Counted from the first letter of the stretch, positions 36,401 through 44,884 are shown. The stretch is DNA of 64,000 nt from Bacteroidales bacterium (GCA_030683155.1 JAUXMV010000016.1:93812-157811), one strand, 5' to 3'. Notes: generated by a model from the letters alone, not told the origin. Translations and numbers: made by a program.

Positions 36401-36507
36401 TCGGCAGAATTGTGAATTATCTGAACACGCGCAGTTTGAGCATTCAGGCTTGTCGTAGCAAACAAAAACGCTAACAGAAGGAAAGTGTAAATTTTTAAAG
36501 ATTTCAT
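33406..36507 (-). CDS. Four-repeat DUF4397 surface protein with T9SS type A sorting domain
   Basis: A 1033-aa protein with a signal peptide (1-23, ending LNAQ). Four tandem repeats of about 230 residues start with ARVQIIHNSADAAA or close variants. Each contains VDVWLN(N/D)TKL and FRTAT, then a second half with DVLVxHGxTDAPTVD. This is the DUF4397 fold in eight half-repeats, and repeats 2-4 are far more alike than repeat 1. The last about 85 residues (FNLYPNPATSKVNIS, then GVYLMKVTANNSQLTKKVLINK) form a type A C-terminal sorting domain, so export is through T9SS with surface attachment or release. Function is unknown; adhesive or structural roles are plausible. An ECF sigma gene lies just upstream on the same strand. 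Confidence 0.9.
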   Translation of the reverse strand: MKSLKIYTFLLLAFLFATTSLNAQTARVQIIHNSADAAASVVDVWLNNTKLIENFAFRTATPYIVAPAGVLLNIGIAPPNSTSWTQSFRIKQVSLTENETYVIVAGGIISTSGYNPSPTFLVSVYPIGCEVASQAANTDVLVVHGATDAPTVDIYETGVGAGQIVNNLMYGNVAGYLELPTANYVLELRDETGTVTVASYSVPLATLGLQGKAITVLASGFLNPSANSNGAPFGLFAALPSGGALVELPLYTPSARVQVIHNAADAAAEVVDVWLNDTKLIADFAFRTATPFIDAPAGVEFTIAIKPPGSTSPANPIWSQNYTLMVGGSYILVANGLVDNQNYLPFKPFDIYVLPTALESASAGNETAISVFHGSTDAPTVDIVEVGVGAGTIVDDLSYGNFVDYLNVITADYVVEVRDATGTVTVASYAVPLATLGLHGQAVTVLASGFLNPSANNNGAPFGLYVALASGGNLIDLPVYSYTPTARLQVIHNAADAAAASVDVWLNDTKLVADFAFRTATSFVDAPFGVEFTIAIQAPGSTSPANPIWSQNYTLADGGKYILVANGLVDNQNYTPFKPFDIYVLPTALESAANSNETAVAVFHGSTDAPTVDVVETGVGAGTIIDNFEYGNFAGYLNLPTANYVLEVRDETGTVTVASYSAPLATLGLQGQALTVLASGFLNPAANNNGAPFGLYVALAAGGALVELPVYTPSARVQVIHNAADAAAASVDVWLNDTKLLADFAFRTATPFIDAPAGVEFTIAIQAPGSTSPANPIWSQNYTLTDGETYVLIANGLVDNQNYTSFKPFDIYVYPMGREASASSNLTDVLVFHGSTDAPTVDVVETGVGAGTIIDNFEYGTFNDYISLDAIDYILAIKDETGSVTVASFAAPLGTLGLGGQAITVVASGFLNPVENNNGESFGLYAALASGGALVQLPVVTSLEEKSQIGAFNLYPNPATSKVNISLDILSDSEVTVSIYNIIGSLVRNESLGRLSNGMQSKSIDVTDLSEGVYLMKVTANNSQLTKKVLINK

Positions 36508-36546
36508 TGTAATAGTTTTTAATAAGTTTGTTATTTGTTTTATTTG

Positions 36547-36575
36547 AAGCTTTCAGAAAGTTACTTAGAAAGCTT
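36547..36575 (-). promoter_or_regulatory. Inverted repeat in the leader of the DUF4397 gene
   Basis: AAGCTTTC and GAAAGCTT are separated by 13 bases, about 40 bases before the start codon. It could be a leader hairpin or an operator. There is no T run, so it is not an obvious terminator. Confidence 0.3.
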
Positions 36576-36692
36576 TTATAGTTCCAAGACAGCTAAGTTA
36601 AAGAACACCCTTATTCAATTTTTGAAAAAAATGATTTTTTGTTTAATTTTATTACTTTTTTATTAAACAACAAGTCATAAGGGCAAAAAAAT

Positions 36693-37202
36693 TTAAGCAG
36701 GGTTGTATTCGCTTAAGCTTTCCATAAGTTTCTTTCTGCTGTAGAAAATCCGGCTTTTTACAGTGCCGATAGTAAGATTCAAATCATCAGCTATTTCTTT
36801 GTATTTGTAGCCTTCGTTGTACATATCAAAAGCACGGCGAAAGTCTTTGTCAAGAGCTTCTATTCCTTGTTTAAGCTCTTTTGTGGCAATGATTGACTCC
36901 GGATTGAATTCCATGTCATGTGCACCTGAATTTATATGAAACAGATTATCAGTGTGATCAATAAAAGTTTTGGTTTTCTTATTTCTGCGGTAATTGTTGA
37001 TGAAGATATTCTTCATGATCGTATAAGTCCATGCTTTCAGATTACTTTCATTCACAAACTTTTCACGATAGATCAGAGCCTTCAGGAAAGTCTCTTGCAA
37101 AAGATCTTTAGCATCATCTTCGTTGCCGGTTAATTGCTTTGCAAATACTTCAAGGTATTTTTGAAGTCCGGTCAGTTTATAGTTAAATTCAATTGCTGTC
37201 AT
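36693..37202 (-). CDS. ECF-type RNA polymerase sigma factor
   Basis: A 169-aa protein with sigma region 2 at about 10-75 (DDAKDLLQETFLKAL, LKAWTYTIMKNIFINNYRR) and region 4 at about 110-165 (FRRAFDMYNEGYKYKEIADDLNLTIGTVKSRIFYSRKKL). This is the standard short group 4 layout with no extension. No anti-sigma gene is adjacent. Downstream on the same strand, 185 bases away, is the DUF4397 surface protein, which may be a target, though I found no convincing ECF-type GGAAC/CGTC promoter there. Its own promoter is of housekeeping type. Confidence 0.88.
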   Translation of the reverse strand: MTAIEFNYKLTGLQKYLEVFAKQLTGNEDDAKDLLQETFLKALIYREKFVNESNLKAWTYTIMKNIFINNYRRNKKTKTFIDHTDNLFHINSGAHDMEFNPESIIATKELKQGIEALDKDFRRAFDMYNEGYKYKEIADDLNLTIGTVKSRIFYSRKKLMESLSEYNPA

Positions 37203-37230
37203 GATTATTTTTTGTTTAATGTTTACATGG

Positions 37231-37260
37231 CAAAATTAAACAAATAATTTGTTTTGTCAA
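37231..37260 (-). promoter_or_regulatory. Canonical promoter of the ECF sigma gene (TTG-N19-TAATTTTG)
   Basis: On the reverse strand TTG (37260-37258) is followed after 19 bases by TAATTTTG (37238-37231), the full Bacteroidota -33/-7 pattern, about 30 bases before the ATG at 37202. Confidence 0.6.
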
Positions 37261-37373
37261 GCCTTTTTGTAAAAAAGTTAAACAAAAAATGAAAATAAAT
37301 TTCAATGCACTTAAGTTCAGTTACTTAAGAATATTAAAAAATGTAAAATAAATTTACCCGAAAGATTAGGCCT

Positions 37374-39302
37374 TTACATTCGTTTGTTTAAGGCATTACG
37401 GTTGTGCTTGTTCGCCGGCTCAAGACCACCATCGGTATACATAGATTCCACAAGGTCTTTGTATTTATCAAGTACTTTGTGACGAACCATTTTCATGGTA
37501 GAATTAATCATTTGGTTTTGCTCAGTAAAAAGTTCTTCTGCAATAACAAAAGTCTTTGGAATCCATATTTCAGGAAACTGATTGCGATAAGCTTCCAATT
37601 CCTTGAATCTATACATTGATTTTTGAATGGCAAGTATCAGATCATCAGCAGATTTGATATTATTCTCTTTTATTTTCCTTGATACAACTTGTTCATCAAG
37701 GGTAACAATAGCAACAGTATAGGGGCGCATATCGTTATAAACCATTACCTGCGCAATGAGGTCAGATGAATTAACAATAGCTTCCTCAATACCTTCAGGG
37801 GAATATTTTTCTCCATTGGCTGCGATGAGCAAAGCCTTCTGTCTGCCCACTACAACCAAAAATCCATCTTCATCGAAATATCCGAGATCGCCTGTCCAAA
37901 GCCATCCTTCACGTATTGTTGCCGCTGTAGCTTCCGGATTCAGATAATAGCCTTTCATGACATTTTCTCCACGAATCACAATTTCGCCCTGCTTGCCCTG
38001 TGGCAAAGGATTGCCGGTTTCATCCGATATTTTACATTCGATGCCTGGCAAAACCATCCCTGAAGTTCCAAGTTTGTGCCGACCTGGAGTATTGGCAGAG
38101 ATGATGGGTGTAGCTTCAGTGAGACCATATCCTTGAAAAACCGGAACACCAATCGCAGCAAAAAAACGCTGCTGCGAAATATCGAGCAAAGCACCACCAC
38201 CAACACAATAGCGAATGTTATTTCCAAAAACCTTCTGAAACTTTTTAAAAATGAGGTTGTAAGAAATCTTATAAATCAGTCTTTTTTTGAGGCTTACACT
38301 TGCAGGCTTTCTAAATCCATCACCGTACATCTCTATCCCTGCCTGAAGCCCGGAATTAAACAATTTCTGTATCAAGCCGCCTTTCGCTGCTACTCCTTCT
38401 TTCATTTTCATCATGAAATTACCTGTAAGCGCAGGTACAGTCAAAATAAAATGCGGATTGGCTTCTTTCAGATTAATTGGTATATTTCTCAGGGTATTTT
38501 TTCCACCTCCTCTTGCATCGACAAAAAAGATTGAAAGTCCACGGACTACACAGGCATAAATACCTACAGTGTGGGCAAATGAGTGGTCGAGGGGCAGAAT
38601 AAGCATAAGCCGGTCGCCTTCATTCACCTGAAAATAGGTCATCGCATCAGTGCTGTTGGAGTAGTAATTTAAATGTGTCAGCATGATGCCTTTGGGATTT
38701 CCGGTAGTCCCTGAAGTATAAGAAATCGTAACAACTTGATCTTCTGATATCTCTGCATCGATAGCATCAAGTTTTTTCCTGATGTTTTCAAAGTCTCTTT
38801 CACCTTCTGAATACATTTTATTGAGCAACAGGATATCTTTTTCAAGATTAAGGTTGCTGTTTTCAATCATACTTATATAAGGTGTAATATCAGCATCAAT
38901 AAAAATAAGTTTGAAATCTGGTATCTCAAGTTTTTCGATGGCAAGGAGCGCTTTTTCGATGGTATTGGCAGAAACGATCATTGCCTTACACTGCGCATGG
39001 TATAGTCTGAAAAATATCTCTTCAGGAAGCAATTTTATGCTGAGCGGGACATTGATACATCCTGCCATAAGAATACCATATTCTGTGATTACCCAATCGT
39101 TGCGGCCTTCTGCAAGCATGGCGATTCTGTCATCAGGGTTAAAACCACTTTTTAACAAAGAAGCTGCAAAATACTCAGCCTGTTCCAAAACCTGTCCAAA
39201 TGTTTTTGAGTCCCAGCCATTATCGCCTTTCTGATTTACATAAGCCGTATCACCATATTGTTTCGCTGCCTGCCGGAGCAAATTGATTACAGTTTTTTTC
39301 AT
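37374..39302 (-). CDS. Long-chain fatty acid-CoA ligase (AMP-binding, FadD15-like)
   Basis: A 642-aa protein. The adenylation core has ISYTSGTTGNPKGIML (P-loop-like), GYGLTEATPIIS (A5) and WLWTGDLGYFDEDGFLVVVGR (A7/A8), with the A10 Lys region near NSTMKMVRHKVLDKY. The order and the roughly 640-aa length match the long-chain acyl-CoA synthetase subfamily, which activates fatty acids with ATP and CoA at the inner membrane. It is a single leftward gene; its neighbours give no pathway clue. Confidence 0.9.
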   Translation of the reverse strand: MKKTVINLLRQAAKQYGDTAYVNQKGDNGWDSKTFGQVLEQAEYFAASLLKSGFNPDDRIAMLAEGRNDWVITEYGILMAGCINVPLSIKLLPEEIFFRLYHAQCKAMIVSANTIEKALLAIEKLEIPDFKLIFIDADITPYISMIENSNLNLEKDILLLNKMYSEGERDFENIRKKLDAIDAEISEDQVVTISYTSGTTGNPKGIMLTHLNYYSNSTDAMTYFQVNEGDRLMLILPLDHSFAHTVGIYACVVRGLSIFFVDARGGGKNTLRNIPINLKEANPHFILTVPALTGNFMMKMKEGVAAKGGLIQKLFNSGLQAGIEMYGDGFRKPASVSLKKRLIYKISYNLIFKKFQKVFGNNIRYCVGGGALLDISQQRFFAAIGVPVFQGYGLTEATPIISANTPGRHKLGTSGMVLPGIECKISDETGNPLPQGKQGEIVIRGENVMKGYYLNPEATAATIREGWLWTGDLGYFDEDGFLVVVGRQKALLIAANGEKYSPEGIEEAIVNSSDLIAQVMVYNDMRPYTVAIVTLDEQVVSRKIKENNIKSADDLILAIQKSMYRFKELEAYRNQFPEIWIPKTFVIAEELFTEQNQMINSTMKMVRHKVLDKYKDLVESMYTDGGLEPANKHNRNALNKRM

Positions 39303-39468
39303 CTTATTTCAATTAAAAATGAGGCTGCAATTTAGCCTTTTTTTCAGTATGAAAAAATTCAGTAACCCTTCAAAAATTTGTTGGTTTTAGAAGAAAAAAC
39401 AATTAAAAGCTATAGAAGCATTAAAGCATGCCTGCTTTTAATCAAGTTAAAGAAAATTGTATGGATTA

Positions 39469-40353
39469 TTAGGCCAATTCTTTCAACATCCGTTTAAAAT
39501 CCATCGCAGATGATACTGTTCGAGAGTTCTTGGGAAGACAAAAATTAATATTCGCGGCTTGAATGCCACTTATGAACAACTCCTGAGTTGAAAAATGCTT
39601 AGAAAGTTCATCTATATAATTTTTCAAGTCGTTCATATTGATAGCAGAAACAAAATATGTAGCTAAAAGATTGGGCTTGACGGTGTCAGCGACAGAAAAA
39701 AGATCGAGAATCGGTACATTCTGACCAAGGTAAATAACTTTAAAACCATGTTTGCGTGCAAGATAAAAATAAGTGAGCAAGCCTATTTCGTGAAGCTCCC
39801 ACTCGGGCAGGAACAGAATAATCTTTTTTGCATTGGGATCAAAAACACCTGGAAGACTATCAATAGCGACACAAAGTTTCATCCTAATAAGGTTGCTGAT
39901 GAAATGTTCCTGCGCCGGATTGATTGTGCCGGTTTGCCAAAGGACACCAATTTTTTCAAAAAAGGGATAAAGAATATGATAGAGCGTATCCTCAAAACCG
40001 ATCTTCATGATGCTCTGATTCAATACTTTTTCAAAACGCTCTTCATTGAGCTCAATCATTGAAACAACGAGACTTTCTATCTGACTGACATAATCTGACT
40101 CGGGCTTAACAACCTCGATGATTTTCTGATTGATCTCGTAGGTACTCATTCTGGCAATCTTCGAAATCTTGATGCCACAACGGTTGAGAATGGAAACGTT
40201 GAGCAGTTTCTTCAGGTCCTCGTCGGTGTAGGAGCGGATGTTTGAGTCGGAACGGTCAGGGTCAACGATGTTATAGCGTTTTTCCCAAATACGTAAAGTA
40301 TGTGCTTTTACGTTTGTTAGTCTTTCCAGATCTTTGATTGAATATGTTGACAT
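39469..40353 (-). CDS. MerR-family regulator with B12-binding domain (CarH/LitR-like light sensor)
   Basis: A 294-aa protein. Residues 1-70 are a MerR DNA-binding domain (YSIKDLERLTNVKAHTLRIWEKRY). Residues about 85-165 match the helical cap of methionine-synthase-like B12 domains, with W139-x9-E149-H150 (LWQTGTINPAQEH). Residues about 175-294 are the Rossmann-like B12 domain with E186-L-H188-E-I-G191, fitting the ExHxxG lower-ligand motif. Both motifs are those used by CarH to bind adenosylcobalamin and respond to light, and neither is degraded. CarH proteins usually repress carotenoid genes, but none lie in this window. A palindrome in its promoter region (40405-40430) could be its own operator. 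Confidence 0.85.
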   Translation of the reverse strand: MSTYSIKDLERLTNVKAHTLRIWEKRYNIVDPDRSDSNIRSYTDEDLKKLLNVSILNRCGIKISKIARMSTYEINQKIIEVVKPESDYVSQIESLVVSMIELNEERFEKVLNQSIMKIGFEDTLYHILYPFFEKIGVLWQTGTINPAQEHFISNLIRMKLCVAIDSLPGVFDPNAKKIILFLPEWELHEIGLLTYFYLARKHGFKVIYLGQNVPILDLFSVADTVKPNLLATYFVSAINMNDLKNYIDELSKHFSTQELFISGIQAANINFCLPKNSRTVSSAMDFKRMLKELA

Positions 40354-40404
40354 ATCGTTTTGAAGGTAATTTAGTGATGTTTAAACACTCAGATTAAAGA
40401 ATTG

Positions 40405-40430
40405 TTTAAAGATGTTAAAAAATCTTTAAA
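40405..40430. promoter_or_regulatory. Palindrome in the promoter region of the MerR gene, candidate operator
   Basis: TTTAAAGAT (40405-40413) and ATCTTTAAA (40422-40430) are perfect inverted 9-mers separated by 8 bases, 52 bases upstream of the MerR start. MerR proteins bind dyads within promoters, so autoregulation is plausible. The AT richness makes chance occurrence possible. Confidence 0.35.
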
Positions 40431-40597
40431 AAAATATTTTAATTTGTCTTTTTATGACGAGTTAAATAATTTAATAAGCAGTAAATCAATTCGATGGATA
40501 TTTCACAACTCATAAAAACATTTACAACCTTTTATAGGATATACAACAAAAAACCAGCAAGCCAAAATGTTGTAATTTCGTGCAAAAATATTTGTTG

Positions 40598-41908
40598 ATG
40601 ACATTAACCCTAACAGATGTTGTGATTTTAGGCACAGGAAGAGTCGCCATGCATCTTTGCAATGCCTTCCAAAATGCAGGAATCAACATAGTTCAAGTGT
40701 ATGGACGTAGTCTTGAAAAAGCTGCTACTCTTGCACAAACTGTTTCTGCAGAGGCAGTTAACAATCCAGATGATATTTTTCCTAATGCCTCTTTGTACAT
40801 ACTTTCAGTGAGTGATGATGCCATCGAAGAGCTAAGTGCAGCTATGCCTTTCACGAATGGAATTGTGGTGCATACTTCGGGCTTTAAAACTATGAATTCA
40901 ATTTCACCTAAATTTAGACGAAGGGGTGTTTTTTATCCGCTTCAAACATTTTCTTTGGAAAGATCGCTTGAATTTGAAAACATTCCCATATTTATACAAG
41001 CCTCAAATGCTGAAGATCAGTTGGCACTTCAGCATCTTGGACAAAAATTAAGCAAGTCAGTTCAAACAATTGATGATCAGCAAAGGCGCGATTTGCATTT
41101 GGCAGCTGTATTTGTCTCCAATTTCAGCAATGCGATGTACGATATTGGCGCGACTATTCTCAAAGAATCTTCGCTGGAATTTGACTATCTTAAGCCTCTG
41201 ATCATTGAAACAGCAAAAAAAGCGATCGCCCTTGGCGCCAAAGCTGCACAAACCGGCCCTGCAAGAAGAGTTGATTATGGCACCATTTCGGCACATCAGG
41301 AAATGTTGACAAATAAGTCTCAAATTGCAGCAATCTACAGTGAATTAACAGATTACATAATAAAAAGACATAATAAATATTCAAAGATGAGCAACTATAA
41401 AGCCTTGTTAACTAAGGTAAACACATTTATTTTCGATTATGACGGCGTTATGACAGATGGCGTTATTGTGATAAACAATGAGGGAGAGCCTTTACGAACA
41501 GCCAATGTGAAAGATGGATATGCACTGCAGTTAATCCGAAAACTAGGTTATAATATTGCCGTTATATCAGGAGGAAATTCACCCTCAATGTATAAGCGCT
41601 TCGAAGCTTTAGGCATTTCTGACGTATTTCTGGGTGTTGGCAACAAGCTGGAAGTTTTCGATAACTATTTGAAATCCAAAAACATATTGCCTGAGGAGGT
41701 GATTTATATGGGCGACGATATCCCCGACTATTATCCCATGAAAGCTTGTGGTGTTCCCGTCTGTCCTTCTGATGCATCTGAAGAAATTAAGCGCATCAGC
41801 GTTTATATCAGTCATTACCGCGGCGGTCATGGCTGTGTGCGCGATATCATCGAACAAGTGCTGAAGGTTCAGGGAAAATGGATGAACGATGAAGCACATC
41901 ATTGGTAG
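40598..41908 (+). CDS. kdsC: In-frame fusion of a Rossmann/DUF2520 protein and KdsC-type Kdo-8-phosphate phosphatase
   Basis: The frame is open from GTG 40580, but ATG 40598 (MTLTLTDVVILGTGRVAMHL) is the natural start, giving 436 aa. Residues 1-about 125 are a Rossmann fold with ILGTGRVAMHL, and about 130-255 are DUF2520. Met264 (base 41387) begins a complete HAD domain of 173 aa with DYDGVMTDG, SGG, GNKLE and MGDDIPD, matching KdsC, which makes Kdo from Kdo-8-phosphate for lipopolysaccharide. In relatives these are, as I recall, two adjacent genes. Here no stop separates them. Either a true fusion exists, or translation also starts internally at 41387. LpxB lies in the same run, fitting lipid A-Kdo synthesis. 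Confidence 0.85.
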   Translation: MTLTLTDVVILGTGRVAMHLCNAFQNAGINIVQVYGRSLEKAATLAQTVSAEAVNNPDDIFPNASLYILSVSDDAIEELSAAMPFTNGIVVHTSGFKTMNSISPKFRRRGVFYPLQTFSLERSLEFENIPIFIQASNAEDQLALQHLGQKLSKSVQTIDDQQRRDLHLAAVFVSNFSNAMYDIGATILKESSLEFDYLKPLIIETAKKAIALGAKAAQTGPARRVDYGTISAHQEMLTNKSQIAAIYSELTDYIIKRHNKYSKMSNYKALLTKVNTFIFDYDGVMTDGVIVINNEGEPLRTANVKDGYALQLIRKLGYNIAVISGGNSPSMYKRFEALGISDVFLGVGNKLEVFDNYLKSKNILPEEVIYMGDDIPDYYPMKACGVPVCPSDASEEIKRISVYISHYRGGHGCVRDIIEQVLKVQGKWMNDEAHHW

Positions 41909-41936
41909 ACTAAGAAAACTAAACAAACTTGACTAA

Positions 41937-42860
41937 ATGATCTATCTCCGACTTATTCGATGGCCCAACTTGCTTATCATGGCATTTACCATGATCCTTG
42001 TTCGTCATAAACTTATTTTGCCGCAGCTCCGGGAAGCTGGAATTGAATTGGCAACAAGCTCCAATACTTTTATTTTTCTGGTGATAAGCGTGCTGTTGAT
42101 AGCAGCCGGAGGTTTTGTCATCAACGATATCATGGATCTTAATGCTGACAAAATTAACAAGCCAAAGAAGCAATTTGTTGGCAAAGGCATCTCCATTTTT
42201 TTAGCGCAAAATCTCTATTGGACACTCACCGGTGCAGCCATCCTTTGCGGCATTTATGCCGGCTATATGATTCAAAACTCGAGAATAAGTTTTGTCATTG
42301 CGATCATGGCGGGGCTCATGTGGTTTTATTCTAAACGTTATAAAAAAATGTTGCTGTTAGGCAATATAGTTGTTGCCTTTGCATCAGCAATGGCATTGCT
42401 TATTGTTTGGCTGGCTGAATTTTTCGCTTTACAATCCGATGCATTTACTTTTACAAATGCTTCACCGATGTTTCCAATGATAACCGGCATGGTGATGGCT
42501 TATACTTTCTTTGCGTTTTTAAGCAGTATTGTTCGTGAAATGGTAAAGGATACTGAAGACATAGAGGGAGATGCACAGTTTGGCGCAAAAACCTTCCCGA
42601 TCGTTTATGGTGAAGCCAATGCCAAAAATACTGCTATAGGTTTAACGGCTATCTTGCTATTAATGATAGGTTTCTGGCAGTTTATTCTTTTTCAGCAAGG
42701 CTACAACAATGCTTTTTTAAGCATGTTTGTTGCGGCTTCTTTTTGCATTATTGTCATAATCAGGCTTGCAACAGCTTCAAAAACAAAGCATTACGGACAG
42801 GCATCAATGCTAATAAAATTACTTATGGTAAGTGGGATTTCATCCATGCTTTTTCTTTGA
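41937..42860 (+). CDS. UbiA-family prenyltransferase (geranylgeranylglycerol-phosphate transferase-like)
   Basis: An integral membrane protein of 307 aa with about eight or nine hydrophobic segments. The two Asp-rich prenyl-diphosphate motifs are present: NDIMDLNADKINKP (about residues 62-75) and REMVKDTEDIEGDAQFG (about 200-216). Bacteroidota members next to kdsC and maf are often annotated as geranylgeranylglycerol-phosphate geranylgeranyltransferase, but the real acceptor in this phylum is not settled. It lies 28 bases after the kdsC fusion and 8 bases before maf, so it is in the same operon. Confidence 0.85.
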   Translation: MIYLRLIRWPNLLIMAFTMILVRHKLILPQLREAGIELATSSNTFIFLVISVLLIAAGGFVINDIMDLNADKINKPKKQFVGKGISIFLAQNLYWTLTGAAILCGIYAGYMIQNSRISFVIAIMAGLMWFYSKRYKKMLLLGNIVVAFASAMALLIVWLAEFFALQSDAFTFTNASPMFPMITGMVMAYTFFAFLSSIVREMVKDTEDIEGDAQFGAKTFPIVYGEANAKNTAIGLTAILLLMIGFWQFILFQQGYNNAFLSMFVAASFCIIVIIRLATASKTKHYGQASMLIKLLMVSGISSMLFL

Positions 42861-42868
42861 AATAATTT

Positions 42869-43462
42869 ATGAATATACCTAAACTAAACGATCTTCAAAT
42901 CATTCTGGCTTCAAAATCGCCCCGCAGACAACATCTTCTTGCAGGGATGGATCTGAAGTTTGACATCCAAACAAAGGATGTTGATGAGTCATTTCCTGAA
43001 GATATGCCGCTTGTTGATGTTGCAGAATACCTTTGTAAAAAGAAAGCCGTGGCATTTGAACCTGCGGAATTACCAGAAAATTTTCTTTTGATTACTGCAG
43101 ATACCATCGTCATTGTTGAAGATAAAATCCTAAATAAACCAGCAGACAGAGCAGAAGCCATTGAAATGCTGATGCAGCTTTCCGGTCGCTGGCATCAGGT
43201 GGTAACGGGAATAAGTTTGCGATGCAGCAAAAAAACCAAGGTATTTCATGAAATCTCTGATGTGAAATTTGGAACGCTGAATCAAGCCGAAATTGAATGG
43301 TATGTGGATAAATATCAACCTTTTGACAAAGCTGGAGCTTATGGCATTCAGGAGTGGATTGGCTACATTGCCATTGAGGCCGTATATGGTTCTTTTTACA
43401 ATGTGATGGGTCTGCCAACACATCGGCTATATGTTGAACTCAAGGCCTTTCTTTGCGAATGA
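42869..43462 (+). CDS. maf: Maf-family nucleoside triphosphate pyrophosphatase
   Basis: A 197-aa protein with the Maf signature near the N-terminus (ILASKSPRRQHLLAGMDLKF), DVDES, TADTIV and the C-terminal YGIQEWIGYIAIEAVYGSFYNVMGLP. The size and all motifs match dTTP/UTP pyrophosphatases, which remove noncanonical nucleotides. It starts 8 bases after the UbiA-family gene. Confidence 0.93.
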   Translation: MNIPKLNDLQIILASKSPRRQHLLAGMDLKFDIQTKDVDESFPEDMPLVDVAEYLCKKKAVAFEPAELPENFLLITADTIVIVEDKILNKPADRAEAIEMLMQLSGRWHQVVTGISLRCSKKTKVFHEISDVKFGTLNQAEIEWYVDKYQPFDKAGAYGIQEWIGYIAIEAVYGSFYNVMGLPTHRLYVELKAFLCE

Positions 43463-43484
43463 ATTAAACAAACTAATAATCAAA

Positions 43485-44084
43485 ATGAAACAGTTTTCTA
43501 AAAAGATTATCTACTATTTTTTTCAGGGATTATTGTACATCGCACCTGTAACTCTCACTGTTTGGGGCATCATCGCAATCTTTGACTGGATCGACGGTTT
43601 GCTGATCGACTATCTTGATGAAATTTTGAAGCGCCATATTCCGGGACTGGGAATTTTAGTGCTGCTGTTTGCAATAACTTTGATTGGTATGCTGGGATCG
43701 ACATTGTTCTTTAAACCTTTAATGGTCTACTTTGACTTTCTCCTGACCCGCGCCCCCCTTGTTAAGATCATTTACACTTCTGTAAAAGATCTTGTTTCTG
43801 CTTTTGTCGGCCAGAAAAAACGCTTTACAGAACCTGTGCTGGTAAAGATTGGCAAAGGCTATGATCTGGAAAAAATTGGGTTCATAACCAACAAAGATTT
43901 AAGCTTCCTTGGCATACCCGAACAAAAGGTTGCCGTATATTTGCCCCACTCTTACGCCTGGTCGGGCAATCTTTTTATTGTTCCTGCCGAAAACATAAGA
44001 CCTATCGATGCATCTGCCACGGAAGTAATGAAATTCATTATCTCGGCGGGTGTCACAAATCTTGATACACAAAATGATGAATAA
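43485..44084 (+). CDS. DUF502-family membrane protein
   Basis: The frame runs back to TTG 43431 inside maf, but ATG 43485 gives a normal start (MKQFSKKIIYYFFQGLLYIAP) and 199 aa. Two hydrophobic segments (about 8-35 and 50-75) precede a soluble C-terminal domain with GFITNKD and VAVYLPHSYAWSGNLFIVP, which is characteristic of DUF502. Family function is unknown. The last bases overlap the surE start, indicating translational coupling. Confidence 0.85.
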   Translation: MKQFSKKIIYYFFQGLLYIAPVTLTVWGIIAIFDWIDGLLIDYLDEILKRHIPGLGILVLLFAITLIGMLGSTLFFKPLMVYFDFLLTRAPLVKIIYTSVKDLVSAFVGQKKRFTEPVLVKIGKGYDLEKIGFITNKDLSFLGIPEQKVAVYLPHSYAWSGNLFIVPAENIRPIDASATEVMKFIISAGVTNLDTQNDE

Positions 44085-44856
44085 TTCCAACAAAGTGAAA
44101 CCTACAATACTCATAACAAACGACGACGGATATTTTGCGCCCGGAATCAGAAAACTTATCACCATCATGCGGAAAATTGGTCGTGTAATCGTCGTTTCGA
44201 GCGATCAGCCCATGTCCGGAATGGGACATGCTATTACGATCAAAACACCATTAAGGCTAAAAACAGTGTGCAAAGAACCTGAATATGAAGAATATATCTG
44301 TAATGGAACTCCCGTTGATTGCGTGAAATTGGGAGAGCAGGTTGTCATAAAAGGAAAACCCGACCTGCTTGTTTCAGGCATCAATCATGGCTCGAATGCA
44401 TCCATCAATGTCATTTATTCAGGAACAATGGCAGCAGTGCTGGAAGCTTGTATCGATGGCATTCCGGCTATTGGCTTCAGTCTGAACGACTACAGCCACG
44501 ACGCTGATTTCAGTCATGTAGATAGTTATATTGAAAGTATCACCCACAAGGTGATCAAAGAAGGACTTCCGCAAGGTATCTGCCTCAATGTGAATTTGCC
44601 TGCCATCAGCGAAAGTCCCATAAAGGGAATAAAGGTCTGCAGACAATCACACGCGCGCTGGGTGGAAGAATTTGATTCGCGCCATGATCCTCGCGGAGCT
44701 GAATACCATTGGCTTACAGGACGGTTCGAAAACGACGACACACGTGAAGATACTGACCAATGGGCACTTGAAAATAATTTTGTTTCAATAGTTCCGGTGC
44801 AATATGATTTGACAGCCTACAAAGCAATCGACCTTGTAAAAGGGTGGAATTTATAA
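44074..44856 (+). CDS. surE: 5'/3'-nucleotidase SurE
   Basis: Adjacent ATG codons at 44074 and 44077 are both possible, each inside the end of the DUF502 gene; 44074 gives 260 aa. The catalytic site ITNDDGYFAPGI, SGxNHGSN (SGINHGSNA) and YSGTMAAVLEA are all present, with metal ligands in NDD. SurE dephosphorylates nucleoside monophosphates. Overlap with the upstream gene implies tight cotranslation. Confidence 0.93.
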   Translation: MMNNSNKVKPTILITNDDGYFAPGIRKLITIMRKIGRVIVVSSDQPMSGMGHAITIKTPLRLKTVCKEPEYEEYICNGTPVDCVKLGEQVVIKGKPDLLVSGINHGSNASINVIYSGTMAAVLEACIDGIPAIGFSLNDYSHDADFSHVDSYIESITHKVIKEGLPQGICLNVNLPAISESPIKGIKVCRQSHARWVEEFDSRHDPRGAEYHWLTGRFENDDTREDTDQWALENNFVSIVPVQYDLTAYKAIDLVKGWNL

Positions 44857-44884
44857 GATTCTGAAATTATAACAATGGTGATCA

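Noticed and set aside
36508..36692. ECF-type promoter before the DUF4397 gene
   Set aside because: A GGAAC occurs on the reverse strand, but no CGTC-like -10 follows at a usable distance.
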